This document shows, in pieces, positions 37,358 through 46,123 of a stretch of DNA of 64,000 nucleotides (within the stretch, counting starts at the first letter, position 1; the number at the start of each line of letters is the position of its first letter). Location of the stretch: the NCBI RefSeq assembly GCF_000336575.1, contig NZ_AOPO01000005.1, positions 1 through 64,000 of the forward strand, given 5' to 3'. Source of the stretch: Vreelandella titanicae BH1. GTDB lineage: Bacteria; Pseudomonadota; Gammaproteobacteria; Pseudomonadales; Halomonadaceae. The notes under the pieces were generated by a model. It searched no databases. It saw nothing but the letters and a program-made list of their open reading frames with translations, and was not told where the DNA came from. Position numbers and translations under genes: made by a program.

Positions 37358-37375
37358 TTGTATTACATCATACAA
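37358..37375 (-). promoter_or_regulatory. Aldarate operator upstream of the NIPSNAP gene
   Basis: On the minus strand it reads TTGTATGATGTAATACAA, an inverted repeat (TTGTAT / ATACAA) with six central bases. This is the most symmetric form of the operator seen in modules A-D. No TTTGGTTTA box is present 60 bases upstream of this copy. Confidence 0.7.
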
Positions 37376-37481
37376 GACTGCAACAAAAAGCATGCACCGA
37401 TTGCGCCATAAGCAAGGGGGGATAAGGTATGTGAGACCGTAATGTTGATGAGCTTGATTTTTATCAAAGTGCTACTTTAAC

Positions 37482-37559
37482 TTTGGTTTAGATTTCGTTA
37501 GTTATGCTTGCTTGGCACAATAACCAGACCTACCTTTTTTCTTGTATGATGTGTTATAT
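37482..37559 (+). promoter_or_regulatory. Aldarate regulon promoter module D
   Basis: TTTGGTTTA starts at 37482, TGCTTGC at 37505 (+23) and the degenerate operator TTGTATGATGTGTTATAT at 37542-37559 (+60). It lies upstream of the GntR regulator and aldehyde dehydrogenase genes, between them and the divergent NIPSNAP gene. Confidence 0.7.
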
Positions 37560-37664
37560 CTGGTATGAAAAAATATTTGTTATTACTCGTGATGGCATTA
37601 AAAATAGAAAACAGGCTGTCTGGGGTCATTCAGAAGCCGTTTATTGGCACTTTCAAGACCTAGG

Positions 37665-37682
37665 TTGTACGATATAATACAA
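37665..37682 (+). promoter_or_regulatory. Operator next to the regulator gene start (autoregulation site)
   Basis: TTGTACGATATAATACAA is an inverted repeat of the same type. It contains a consensus -10 (TATAAT at 37673-37678) and ends 27 bases before the ATG of the GntR gene. Binding here would block transcription of the regulator and the aldehyde dehydrogenase gene. Confidence 0.7.
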
Positions 37683-37709
37683 CTTGGATATTAATGAAGG
37701 ATAGCTTCC

Positions 37710-38465
37710 ATGGTCAAAACCAGCGCAGCGGCATCTGCCCTAAAACCGCTTCAAATAAGTAAAGTGACACAGCAGGGAAGCTTGTCCGTGCACGTGGCCG
37801 ACCAGTTGGAAGCGTTGATCACCCAGGGGAAAGTAGGCGTGGGAGAAAAACTGCCCACTGAGAACAGTCTTTGTGACTCCTTCGGCGTTAGCCGCACAGT
37901 CATACGTGAGGCCATCACACACCTTAAATCCCTGGGGCTTGTTGAGACCCGGCGTGGTGTAGGCACCTCGGTGCTGCGCTCTTCTACGGTAGAGGCGCGG
38001 CCTGCAGAGCGCATAAACCCGACCACCGTGGAAGATATCTTGCACCTGCTGGAACTGCGGCTAACCTTAGAGCCAGCGGCAGCTGAACTGGCTGCCTTAC
38101 GCCATGATGATGAAGATCGTCAACGGCTCGAAGCGCAGCACCTTGCTTTTAGCAATGCGTATGCTGCAAAAACCCAAGCTCGTGAAGAGGATTATTTGTT
38201 TCACTTTGCGATTGCCACGGCGACCAAAAATCCTTTCTTTCAATCTTTCTACAAGCAGTGGAGCCAGAGCGTGATTCCCCGCGCCAAGCTGCTGAGTATT
38301 GATATTAACCCGATCTCCTCAGAGCGCTATTTAGAGCGAGTTCAGGAAGAACACGCTTACATTCTTGAAGCTATTCTTTCTCGTGATGCTCAAGCAGCCC
38401 GCGAAACCATGTACCAGCACCTTAACCGGGCGCGCAATACATACGCCCAGTATCGCGACCAGTGA
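37710..38465 (+). CDS. GntR family (FadR/FCD subgroup) regulator of the aldarate cluster
   Basis: 251 residues. The winged helix spans about 25-95 ([44 protein letters not shown] region). The FCD domain spans about 105-245, with the ligand-sphere residues in [26 protein letters not shown] and [11 protein letters not shown] proteins bind 18-bp inverted repeats of the kind found six times in this cluster, and one copy overlaps this gene's own promoter. It is thus the likely repressor, released by an aldarate or pathway intermediate. AAGGA stands just before the start. Cotranscribed with the aldehyde dehydrogenase gene. Confidence 0.9.
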   Translation: MVKTSAAASALKPLQISKVTQQGSLSVHVADQLEALITQGKVGVGEKLPTENSLCDSFGVSRTVIREAITHLKSLGLVETRRGVGTSVLRSSTVEARPAERINPTTVEDILHLLELRLTLEPAAAELAALRHDDEDRQRLEAQHLAFSNAYAAKTQAREEDYLFHFAIATATKNPFFQSFYKQWSQSVIPRAKLLSIDINPISSERYLERVQEEHAYILEAILSRDAQAARETMYQHLNRARNTYAQYRDQ

Positions 38466-38493
38466 TACCACTGACCCATATAAGGAGCAACAT

Positions 38494-40068
38494 ATGACGA
38501 TTCGAGGCGAAATGCTGATCGGTCAACAAGCAATGGCCGGCACCCAAGCCAATATCCAAGCGGTAAACCCCGCCACCGGCGAAAAACTAGAGCCTGTCTA
38601 TATTGGCGGCAGTCGAGCCCATGTTGAGCAAGCCTGCGAGCTAGCTGAAACGGCCTATGCCATCTACCGAGAAACGTCTCTAGAAGAACGCGCTACGTTT
38701 TTAGAAACCATCGCCAGTGAAATAGAAGCGATCGGTAGTGAACTGATTGAGCGCGCCATGGCTGAAACGGGCCTGCCCCAGGCACGCATTGAAGGCGAGC
38801 GAGGCAGAACCTGCGGGCAGCTGCGACTGTTCGCTTCAGTAGTACGTGCCGGTGAATGGCTTGATGTACGCATCGACCCGGCCATGCCAGATCGCCAACC
38901 GCTGCCGCGTGCTGACCTGCGTCAGCGTCATATCGCCCTGGGGCCTGTTGCTGTATTTGGCGCCAGCAATTTTCCGCTAGCATTTTCGGTTGCGGGTGGT
39001 GATACCGCTTCGGCCCTAGCGGCTGGCTGCCCGGTGGTGGTGAAAGGTCATTCTGCGCACCCAGGCACCTCTGAGCTGGTGGGCCAGGCGATTCAAAAAG
39101 CCGTAAAAGCCTGCAATTTACCGGAAGGCGTTTTCTCGCTGCTGTTTGGTGCCGGTAACGAAATTGGCCAGGCGCTGGTGGATGATCCGCGTATTCAAGC
39201 GGTTGGTTTCACCGGCTCGCGCAGTGGCGGTATGGCGCTGATGAAAACGGCGCAAGCAAGGCCTCAGCCGATCCCAGTCTACGCTGAGATGAGCAGTATT
39301 AACCCTGTGTTCTTGCTACCAGCGGCACTTAAAGCGCGCGGTAAAGCACTGGGCGAAGCCTTTGTTGGCTCACTCAATATGGGCGCGGGCCAGTTCTGCA
39401 CCAATCCTGGCTTGGTCATTGCGGAAAAAGGTCCTGAGTTGGATGCCTTTATTGAGGCAGCGCGAGGCGCCGTGGAAGCCAGCGGCGCGCAGACAATGCT
39501 GACGCCGGGTATCCACCGCGCCTATCAAGAGGGCGTGATCAGTCTGAGCGGCGCAGCTAAAGTGCGCGAAATCGCCCGTGGCCAAACCGGCAGCGACTAC
39601 CAGTGCCAGACAGGCCTGTTTGCCGCTTCAGCGAGCGATTTCCTTGCATCAAAAGCGCTGCAAGCGGAAGTGTTCGGCGCCACCTCGCTGGTTGTTGAGT
39701 GCGAAGACGCGTCGGAAGTAAAACGTGTTGCTGAACAGCTGGAAGGCCAGCTCACCGCCACACTGCATATGGACGACGCCGATTTGGATGCCGCTAAAGC
39801 GCTGCTGCCTACGCTTGAGCGCAAGGCAGGGCGTATTCTCGCCAATGGTTGGCCCACGGGTGTCGAGGTGTGCCATGCCATGGTGCACGGTGGCCCGTTC
39901 CCGGCCACTTCTGATTCGCGCTCGACCTCCGTCGGTTCGGCGGCTATTCACCGCTTCTTACGTCCGGTTTGTTACCAGTCCCTGCCAGAAGGCTTACTGC
40001 CCGATGCGCTGAAAGAGGGCAACCCGCTGAAGGTGTCGCGGTTAGTTGACGGCAAACGCGAGCTGTAA
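38494..40068 (+). CDS. 2-oxoglutarate semialdehyde (2,5-dioxopentanoate) dehydrogenase
   Basis: 524 residues of the aldehyde dehydrogenase superfamily. It most resembles the KGSADH branch that completes glucarate and galactarate breakdown by oxidising 2,5-dioxopentanoate to 2-oxoglutarate. Catalytic Glu265 is in [10 protein letters not shown] and Cys302 in [10 protein letters not shown]. The coenzyme loop is [10 protein letters not shown], and [18 protein letters not shown] is the branch-specific N-terminal landmark. The start at 38494 has AAGGAG 6 nt upstream; a much longer open frame beginning inside the gntR gene is rejected. Joined to the regulator gene by 28 bases. Confidence 0.92.
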   Translation: MTIRGEMLIGQQAMAGTQANIQAVNPATGEKLEPVYIGGSRAHVEQACELAETAYAIYRETSLEERATFLETIASEIEAIGSELIERAMAETGLPQARIEGERGRTCGQLRLFASVVRAGEWLDVRIDPAMPDRQPLPRADLRQRHIALGPVAVFGASNFPLAFSVAGGDTASALAAGCPVVVKGHSAHPGTSELVGQAIQKAVKACNLPEGVFSLLFGAGNEIGQALVDDPRIQAVGFTGSRSGGMALMKTAQARPQPIPVYAEMSSINPVFLLPAALKARGKALGEAFVGSLNMGAGQFCTNPGLVIAEKGPELDAFIEAARGAVEASGAQTMLTPGIHRAYQEGVISLSGAAKVREIARGQTGSDYQCQTGLFAASASDFLASKALQAEVFGATSLVVECEDASEVKRVAEQLEGQLTATLHMDDADLDAAKALLPTLERKAGRILANGWPTGVEVCHAMVHGGPFPATSDSRSTSVGSAAIHRFLRPVCYQSLPEGLLPDALKEGNPLKVSRLVDGKREL

Positions 40069-40121
40069 TTAACGGGGGGTTACCAGCCCCCTTCAGCGAT
40101 ATCAGAAGGGCCGCTTTAATC

Positions 40122-41510
40122 CTAACTTGCCGCCTCAATAAACCCTTTGGCTCTGGGATCTTGTATATAGGCTACATTAAGCCGGAGCCAGGGTGTTGGC
40201 TGGTGATCGGCAAAAAACAGATGCCCCGGCGATAGCGTGATTTCCCACCGGTTAGCCAGTTCACTCAGGGTTTCAGGGGCGATGGCTACCGGTGGTTTTG
40301 CCCACACAAACATCCCACCAGCCGGTTGGGTATACACCTCCCAGCCGGCATTTTTCAGCATCGTTAGTGCCATTGCCATTTGATTGGCGAGCTTGATGCG
40401 CAGCCGTTCGGTAAGCTTCCGGTAGCTGCCGTTTTGTAGCAGGGTGGTGACCACTTGCTCGGCAAACCGCGAAGCGGAGATGCTGGTCAACATCTTGATA
40501 TCCACAAGGCGCTGCACCCAAGCCACGGGGGCGGCGACAAAGCCTACTCGCAGTGAAGAGGAAAGGCTTTTCGAAAAGCTGCCCAGGTAGAACACCCGGC
40601 TCAAACCGTCTAGCGCTGCCAAGCGGGTGGTGGGGGTGTGCTGAAAATCCGCGTAGATATCATCTTCAATAATCTGAAAATCGTGTTGCTCGGCGAGCTG
40701 TAACACTCGGTGCGCCACCGCCGGGGTTAGCGTGCTGCCCGTGGGGTTGTGAAAAACGCTATTGATGTAGAACAGCTTTGGGCGGTGCTCGGCCAACAAC
40801 ACCTCCAAGCGCTCGATATCAGGCCCATCGGCTAATCGCGGCACGCCAATCACGCGGATTCGCTGTAAGTGCAGCAGGCCGAACAGATTGTAATAGCCTG
40901 GTGATTCCACGAAGACCACATCGCCAGGCTCAAGAAGCATCCGCACTAGTAGATCCAGCGAATGGCTACCGCCACCGGTCATCACGATCTGCTGGGCGTC
41001 CGCAGTAATCGCCATTGGGCGCAGGCGTTCCTGGATTAAGCCGCGTAAATCCTGCGGCCCTTGAGGAGTACTGTACTCGAAAATCCCCGAACGGCTTTTA
41101 CGTGCCACTTGGCGAATGGCGTGAGTGAGGTCATCGCCTTCGCGCCAATTGCTGGGCAGCCAGCCGCAGCCCAGCTTGAGCGTGTGCTCATTGGCACTGA
41201 AAAGCCCCCATAGCCCGTTGGTGACCTCTTCCAATCCGCTCGTAGCTGCGGGTTGTGATACCAGTGCTGCCGCGCTATCCGCCACATAAAAACCTGAACC
41301 GGGTCGTGAACGCACTAAGCCAGAAGCGACAAGCCGTTCGTAGGCTTCAATCACCGCATTACGGCTGATGTGGTGGGTGGCGGCTAAGCGACGAATAGAG
41401 GGTAAACGACGGCCACCACCGGCACCGTGCGCTGCAATCCAAGCGCGAATACCCGCTTCGAGCTGCTGGGCGATGGGCGTTGTGGCGTGCCGATTAACCT
41501 CTAGTTTCAT
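40122..41510 (-). CDS. MocR-type (GntR wHTH plus aminotransferase) transcription regulator
   Basis: 462 residues. The N-terminal winged helix (about 5-78, LPSIRRLAATHHISRNAVIEAYERL) is fused to a fold-type I aminotransferase-like domain with the PLP lysine Lys314 in YLGSFSKSLSSSLRVGF. MocR regulators usually control a divergent neighbour; the MFS gene starts 138 bp away on the other strand. The start is taken at 41510 (AGGGA 5 nt upstream), seven codons inside the longest frame. Effector unknown. Confidence 0.92.
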   Translation of the reverse strand: MKLEVNRHATTPIAQQLEAGIRAWIAAHGAGGGRRLPSIRRLAATHHISRNAVIEAYERLVASGLVRSRPGSGFYVADSAAALVSQPAATSGLEEVTNGLWGLFSANEHTLKLGCGWLPSNWREGDDLTHAIRQVARKSRSGIFEYSTPQGPQDLRGLIQERLRPMAITADAQQIVMTGGGSHSLDLLVRMLLEPGDVVFVESPGYYNLFGLLHLQRIRVIGVPRLADGPDIERLEVLLAEHRPKLFYINSVFHNPTGSTLTPAVAHRVLQLAEQHDFQIIEDDIYADFQHTPTTRLAALDGLSRVFYLGSFSKSLSSSLRVGFVAAPVAWVQRLVDIKMLTSISASRFAEQVVTTLLQNGSYRKLTERLRIKLANQMAMALTMLKNAGWEVYTQPAGGMFVWAKPPVAIAPETLSELANRWEITLSPGHLFFADHQPTPWLRLNVAYIQDPRAKGFIEAAS

Positions 41511-41647
41511 AACGTTCCCTATGGCTTTCAACTGTTCACTAAAAAGGCGGAACAGTGTCTGGAAAGTGGAGGTTAAGTGTACCTTACCGCTGTGCAGTAA
41601 GCGTGGGAGGGTAGCGGTTCAATGACTTACTTATTTAGGACTTAGCC

Positions 41648-42817
41648 ATGAGCCGCACTGTCAATCGCGCTAACAATAGAAGGAGCGCAGCCTGCCTGGC
41701 GTTTGCGCTATGTACGATTACCACGGCGGTTAATTTACAGGCTCCACTTTACGATGCGCTGGCGGCGCGGGATAGCTTGGGCGTTGGCGCCACCAGTATC
41801 GCTTTTGCCTGCTATGTGGTGGGCATTATACCGGTGTTGCTGGGGTTAAATGGCTTGGCCGATCGGGTAGGGCGCAAGCCACTAATTATGACTGCGCTGT
41901 TGTTATGTCTCTTGGCGACCGGGATCACCCTGATAGCGCCCGGTTTGCTGGCGCTGGGTGTTGCACGCTTTCTGCTGGGTATCAGTACGGGGCTAACGTC
42001 TGCGGTAGCTCCCGCTTATATGCAGATGCTGTTGGGTGGTGAGGACAACCGTGTGGCGACTAACTATGTAACGGCCAGTACCGCTCTCGGGTTTGGGCTA
42101 GGGGCCGCGGTGACTAGCCTGTTTGTTTTCCACACCCCAAGCGTATCGCCACCCAGCCTGTGGATTTATTTGGCTACCGCTTCGTTGGCGCTGGTGGTGG
42201 TCACCACGCTTAAGGATCGTGCACCGAGCACCACTAAAAGTTCTATGCTGCGTTTGCCCAGCTATCCCCAAGGGGCTATCTCCTATGGGTTGGCGATTTT
42301 GTTGGCCTGGGCGTTGGTGGGGCTAGTGATTGCGATTCTGCCTTCGGCATTAAGCCAACACGGTTTATCCGCCTGGAGTGGCTTCGCCACCTTCGGTATC
42401 TGCAGCTGCGGGGTGCTGTTTCAGCCCTGGGCGAGAAGACTTGCGCCGCGCAGCGCTACCCGACTGGGGCTGGTGATTTTGCCGATTGCCTATGGGTTGA
42501 TCGCCTGGGGAGCGGTTCATGGTTATCTTGCGGCGGTGCTGCTGGGCACGGTAGCAGCCAGTAGCGCTTGCTATGGGTTTATCTACCTGGGGGGATTAAG
42601 CGGCGTGTTGGCGATTGCGGACGGCTCGGCTAGTCAACAAGCCACCCAAGCCAGCGCGGGCTATTTCCTGATGGCCTATCTGGGCTTCAGTATCCCGGTG
42701 ATCACTACTGGGGTACTCATTGATGCTGTAGGGCATACCTTGGCGTTAACGCTATTTGGCCTTGCGCTACTGGTGGGCGTGATCGCCACGCTAGTTCTAT
42801 TGCGCAAGGCTCGGTAA
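41648..42817 (+). CDS. Major facilitator superfamily transporter
   Basis: 389 residues with about 12 hydrophobic segments. The family loop 2-3 motif reads GLADRVGRKPLIM. Segment 4 has ARFLLGISTGLTSAVAPAYMQM. The substrate is not evident. Divergent from the MocR-type regulator, which probably controls it. Confidence 0.88.
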   Translation: MSRTVNRANNRRSAACLAFALCTITTAVNLQAPLYDALAARDSLGVGATSIAFACYVVGIIPVLLGLNGLADRVGRKPLIMTALLLCLLATGITLIAPGLLALGVARFLLGISTGLTSAVAPAYMQMLLGGEDNRVATNYVTASTALGFGLGAAVTSLFVFHTPSVSPPSLWIYLATASLALVVVTTLKDRAPSTTKSSMLRLPSYPQGAISYGLAILLAWALVGLVIAILPSALSQHGLSAWSGFATFGICSCGVLFQPWARRLAPRSATRLGLVILPIAYGLIAWGAVHGYLAAVLLGTVAASSACYGFIYLGGLSGVLAIADGSASQQATQASAGYFLMAYLGFSIPVITTGVLIDAVGHTLALTLFGLALLVGVIATLVLLRKAR

Positions 42818-42831
42818 CTTGGACAACTGAT

Positions 42832-43764
42832 CTATGGTTGCTTCTCTATCAATAGACCACAGGAGGGCGCTGCCCAGCGGGTGTTGGCAGTAAACACCAC
42901 GTCACACACCACGGGAGAGTAGTAGCGGCGCACCTCGTCATCGACGCGTGCCCTGAGTAAATCCTGGGTGGAGACCGAAACATCGGATGCGTCGGGTAGT
43001 ACCACATGCACTATCACATATAGCAGGCGTCCAGGGCGAACCATGCGCACCCGCACCTCTTGGGTGTCGGTATCCGCCAGGGCACTCGCCACGGCTTGGC
43101 GAACGGGCACCGCGATAGCCTCTTCCGGGGTTCTGTTGAGCAGCTCCTTCAAGGCTTGGGAGGCCATCCGCACCGGCACGCCTAAACACAGCACCACCAC
43201 CGCAATGACCAACACCGAATCCACGTAAGGCAGAATAGTCTGCCAGCCTAGGCGCTCAAACAGCATCACCAGGCAGAAGGCGACGAGTACAGCGGCAGAG
43301 ATAACGCTGTTGACTAGCCAGTTGAGTTTGTCTGCCGCCACCAGTGGGCTGCTTACGTGGCGCTGGCTGCGGTGCATCACCCAAGCGGTGAGTGAACAAG
43401 CCGCGGTGGCGAATAGCGCGTACAGCACCGCCAAGCCTGCCGCGATCTCGCGGCCGCCGGTGAGTAGGGCGGCAATGGCATCGACCAAGGCAAAAATAGA
43501 CACGCCTAAAATAAGCAGCCCTTTGCACAAATTCACCAGCGACTCAAAGTAGCTATAGCCGAACGGGTAGGATTCGCTATCGGGGCGGCTGGCTAACTTG
43601 CTCACCTTGATCGTCACCAGGGCAACACTGAAATAGATCAGATTAAACAGCCCATCCAGTAGGATCGCCTGGGAGTTGGAGGCGAGTGTGGCCACGATGC
43701 CTGCACAACCAATTAACAGCGCCATAAAAGCGGAGAACGCTAGAGTGCTTGATTCTGTCTTCAC
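42832..43764 (-). CDS. Cation diffusion facilitator (CDF)-like membrane protein
   Basis: 310 residues: six hydrophobic segments (about 8-210) and a C-terminal ferredoxin-like cytoplasmic domain (about 215-300, EVRVRMVRPGRLLYVIVHVVLP), which is the CDF layout. The canonical metal-site histidines appear to be missing. The usual HSFGHGKxE region reads YPFGYSYFE, and the segment-5 HxxxD site reads ADKLNWLVN. It may carry another ion or use other ligands. The short gap to the MFS gene is convergent. Confidence 0.78.
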   Translation of the reverse strand: MKTESSTLAFSAFMALLIGCAGIVATLASNSQAILLDGLFNLIYFSVALVTIKVSKLASRPDSESYPFGYSYFESLVNLCKGLLILGVSIFALVDAIAALLTGGREIAAGLAVLYALFATAACSLTAWVMHRSQRHVSSPLVAADKLNWLVNSVISAAVLVAFCLVMLFERLGWQTILPYVDSVLVIAVVVLCLGVPVRMASQALKELLNRTPEEAIAVPVRQAVASALADTDTQEVRVRMVRPGRLLYVIVHVVLPDASDVSVSTQDLLRARVDDEVRRYYSPVVCDVVFTANTRWAAPSCGLLIEKQP

Positions 43765-43882
43765 GAAGGTTTCTTCCAGTGTACATAGTCAAAATAGCCA
43801 ATAAGCATAGCAACTTTGTTGGTCACAACGTCAGTGGCTTATTGAATGCTGGCTGCCTGTTTGATGAGTCTTCGGCCCTATT

Positions 43883-43902
43883 TTGTAAGAGATCTCTTAC
43901 AA
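43883..43902. promoter_or_regulatory. 20-bp perfect palindrome upstream of the vgrG island
   Basis: TTGTAAGAGATCTCTTACAA is a perfect 20-base palindrome. The half-site GTAAGA recurs 5 bases later (GTGTAAGA). It lies 106 bases before the vgrG start in the gap between the divergent CDF and vgrG genes. A regulator-binding site for the T6SS cargo operon is likely. Confidence 0.6.
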
Positions 43903-44008
43903 GCGTGTAAGACATTGACGCTTCGTGCCCTCAAGGGGTTGCCCTCTGCCCCTGGCTCGCTATCCTGACTGCCTCTCATTAGCAGTTGATGATCCAAGGA
44001 GCGGAGCG

Positions 44009-46123
44009 ATGGCGGACAAAACGGGCCTGCAATTTACCCTGACCCTACCCGGGGCCGATGACACCGCCGTGGTGCGCTTTACCCATCGCGAGGCTCTCTC
44101 TGAGCCGTTTTCGCTCTCGGTTGAGTTTGCCAGCCGCACCCACGACCTGTCGCCCAGCGACTGTTTGGATCAAAACGCCACCCTGACCATTTGGCAGGAC
44201 GGCGAGCCGCTGCGCCGCGTGCATGGGATGATTTCAGAGCTGCACCGCGGCGATAGGGGACACCGGCGCAGCTTCTATCGGGTGGAGATTCGCCCTGCAC
44301 TGTGGCGGTTATCGCTGCGCCATAATTCGCGTATCTTTCAGGACACCTCGCCGTTTGATGCCATCACCACCCTCGCTAATGAGCGTAGCCTCACCGATAT
44401 CGGCTTTGCCACCACCCGCACGCCCCTTGATCGGGAGTTTCTGGTTCAGTACCGCGAGACCGATCTGGCCTTTATCGAGCGTTTAGCCGCCGAAGAGGGC
44501 TGCTTCTATTTCCATGAGTTCGAGAACGCCGAGGGCGGTAAACACCAGCTGGTATTTGCGGACGCCACGGTGGTGTTGCCCAGCGTGGGCGAGCGCACCT
44601 ACCACGGCCGCGCCGGGGGCACGCCGCCCCGACGTCACCTGCGTAAGTTGCGTCAGGCCAGCCGCGTGCGCCCCGCCTCGGCCATGCTCAAGGACTACAC
44701 CTTTAAGAACCCGCCTTACGCCCAGATCCACGAGCACCTGGCGCCGGGGTTGGGCGAGCACGCCCAGCGGGAGGATTACGAGCACTTCGACTACCCCGGC
44801 CGCTATAAGAAGGACGCTTCCGGTAAGCCTTTTACCCGCCACCGCTTAGAATCCCTGCGCGCCGACGCCACCACCGCCGAAGCCGAGAGTGACCTGCCCG
44901 AGCTCGCCCCCGGCATCTGCTTTACCCTCACCGACCACGATATCGATAGCCTTAACCAAGCGTGGCAGGTGGTCTCGGTGGTACACCACGGCGAACAGCC
45001 CCAGGCCCTGGAAGAGGACGGTATGGCGCGGGGAAACAATGGCAGCAGTGCTACCTCGGCGCAAGCAGGCGAGCTGATGACCCGCTACCACAACGACGTG
45101 GTGATCATGCCCCGGGATCAGACTTTCCGCCCAGTGCCCAACCCCAAGCCGCGGGTCGATGGCCCCCAGGTGGCCTTTGTGGTCGGCCCCGAAGGCGAAG
45201 AGATCTACTGCGACGAACACGGCCGGGTCAAGGTGCAGTTCCCCTGGGATCGTTATGCTGATCCTGATGAGACCGCCAGTTGTTGGATACGGGTGGCCCA
45301 GGGCTGGGCCGGGGGTGGCTACGGCAGCATGGCGATCCCGCGGATCGGCCATGAGGTCATTGTCTCGTTTTTAGAGGGCGACCCCGATCAACCGCTGGTC
45401 ACCGGTCGCACCTACCACGCGGTGAACACCCCGCCCTACCCGCTGCCGGACAACAAGACCCGCACGGTGATCCGCACCCAGAGCCATAAGTCGGAAGGCT
45501 TTAACGAACTGCGCTTCGAGGACGCCACTGGCGAAGAGCAGATATGGTTTCACGCCCAAAAAGATCTAGAGCTGCTGACGCTTAATGACCGCACCGAAGA
45601 GATCAAACGCGATAGCCATCTCAAAGTGCACAACGACCGTATCAGTGAGATCGACAACGACGAGCACCACACGGTGCATCGCCACCGTTTTGAGCACACC
45701 GAAGGCGCCCAACATTTAAATGTTGAAGGCACTATGCATATGCGTGCCGGGCAGGCCTGGCTAAGCGAAAGTGGCCGGGAACTGCATATCAAGTCGGGCC
45801 AAAAAGCGGTACTCGAAGCCGGTAGCGAAATCACCCTCAAGGTGGGTGGCAGCTTTATCAAACTGGACGCCAGCGGCATCACCATCGTCGGCCCCCAGGT
45901 CAAGATCAACGCCGGCGGCAGCCCTGGTAATGGCACCGGGCAAGCGGCCGAGCCGCCCAAACTGCCACCGGTGTTAGAAGGTAAAGATCATGACCGGGCA
46001 GAAGCGATAGGGCATTCGCCGTTGTTGGGCCCTCCGATCAATCAGGCCGCACAGCTTAAAGCCCTGCTCAGAGCGCCTGCCTACTGCGAAATTTGTGAAG
46101 AGTCGAATCAGGGGGAAAGCTAA
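44009..46123 (+). CDS. vgrG: Type VI secretion system spike protein VgrG
   Basis: 704 residues. The gp27-like part (about 1-380) contains FVQYRETDLAFIERLAAEEGCFYF-type family sequence. The OB-fold/gp5 part has EEIYCDEHGRVKVQFPWDR near 410-430, and the beta-helix spike and DUF2345 region extend to the end. No extra effector domain is fused. The start at 44009 has AAGGAG 7 nt upstream; 28 extra codons in the longer frame are rejected. No T6SS structural genes are in the window, so this is an orphan vgrG with its cargo genes. Confidence 0.95.
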   Translation: MADKTGLQFTLTLPGADDTAVVRFTHREALSEPFSLSVEFASRTHDLSPSDCLDQNATLTIWQDGEPLRRVHGMISELHRGDRGHRRSFYRVEIRPALWRLSLRHNSRIFQDTSPFDAITTLANERSLTDIGFATTRTPLDREFLVQYRETDLAFIERLAAEEGCFYFHEFENAEGGKHQLVFADATVVLPSVGERTYHGRAGGTPPRRHLRKLRQASRVRPASAMLKDYTFKNPPYAQIHEHLAPGLGEHAQREDYEHFDYPGRYKKDASGKPFTRHRLESLRADATTAEAESDLPELAPGICFTLTDHDIDSLNQAWQVVSVVHHGEQPQALEEDGMARGNNGSSATSAQAGELMTRYHNDVVIMPRDQTFRPVPNPKPRVDGPQVAFVVGPEGEEIYCDEHGRVKVQFPWDRYADPDETASCWIRVAQGWAGGGYGSMAIPRIGHEVIVSFLEGDPDQPLVTGRTYHAVNTPPYPLPDNKTRTVIRTQSHKSEGFNELRFEDATGEEQIWFHAQKDLELLTLNDRTEEIKRDSHLKVHNDRISEIDNDEHHTVHRHRFEHTEGAQHLNVEGTMHMRAGQAWLSESGRELHIKSGQKAVLEAGSEITLKVGGSFIKLDASGITIVGPQVKINAGGSPGNGTGQAAEPPKLPPVLEGKDHDRAEAIGHSPLLGPPINQAAQLKALLRAPAYCEICEESNQGES

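Noticed and set aside
38365..38493. Upstream extension of the aldehyde dehydrogenase frame into the gntR gene
   Set aside because: The extension overlaps the regulator in another frame, and the ATG at 38494 has an ideal AAGGAG.
40074..40091. GGGGG / CCCCC hairpin after the aldehyde dehydrogenase gene
   Set aside because: Five-base stem and no T run; too weak to call a terminator.
44846..45352. 168-codon minus-strand open frame across vgrG
   Set aside because: Antisense to a conserved VgrG region; composition follows the complementary codon bias.
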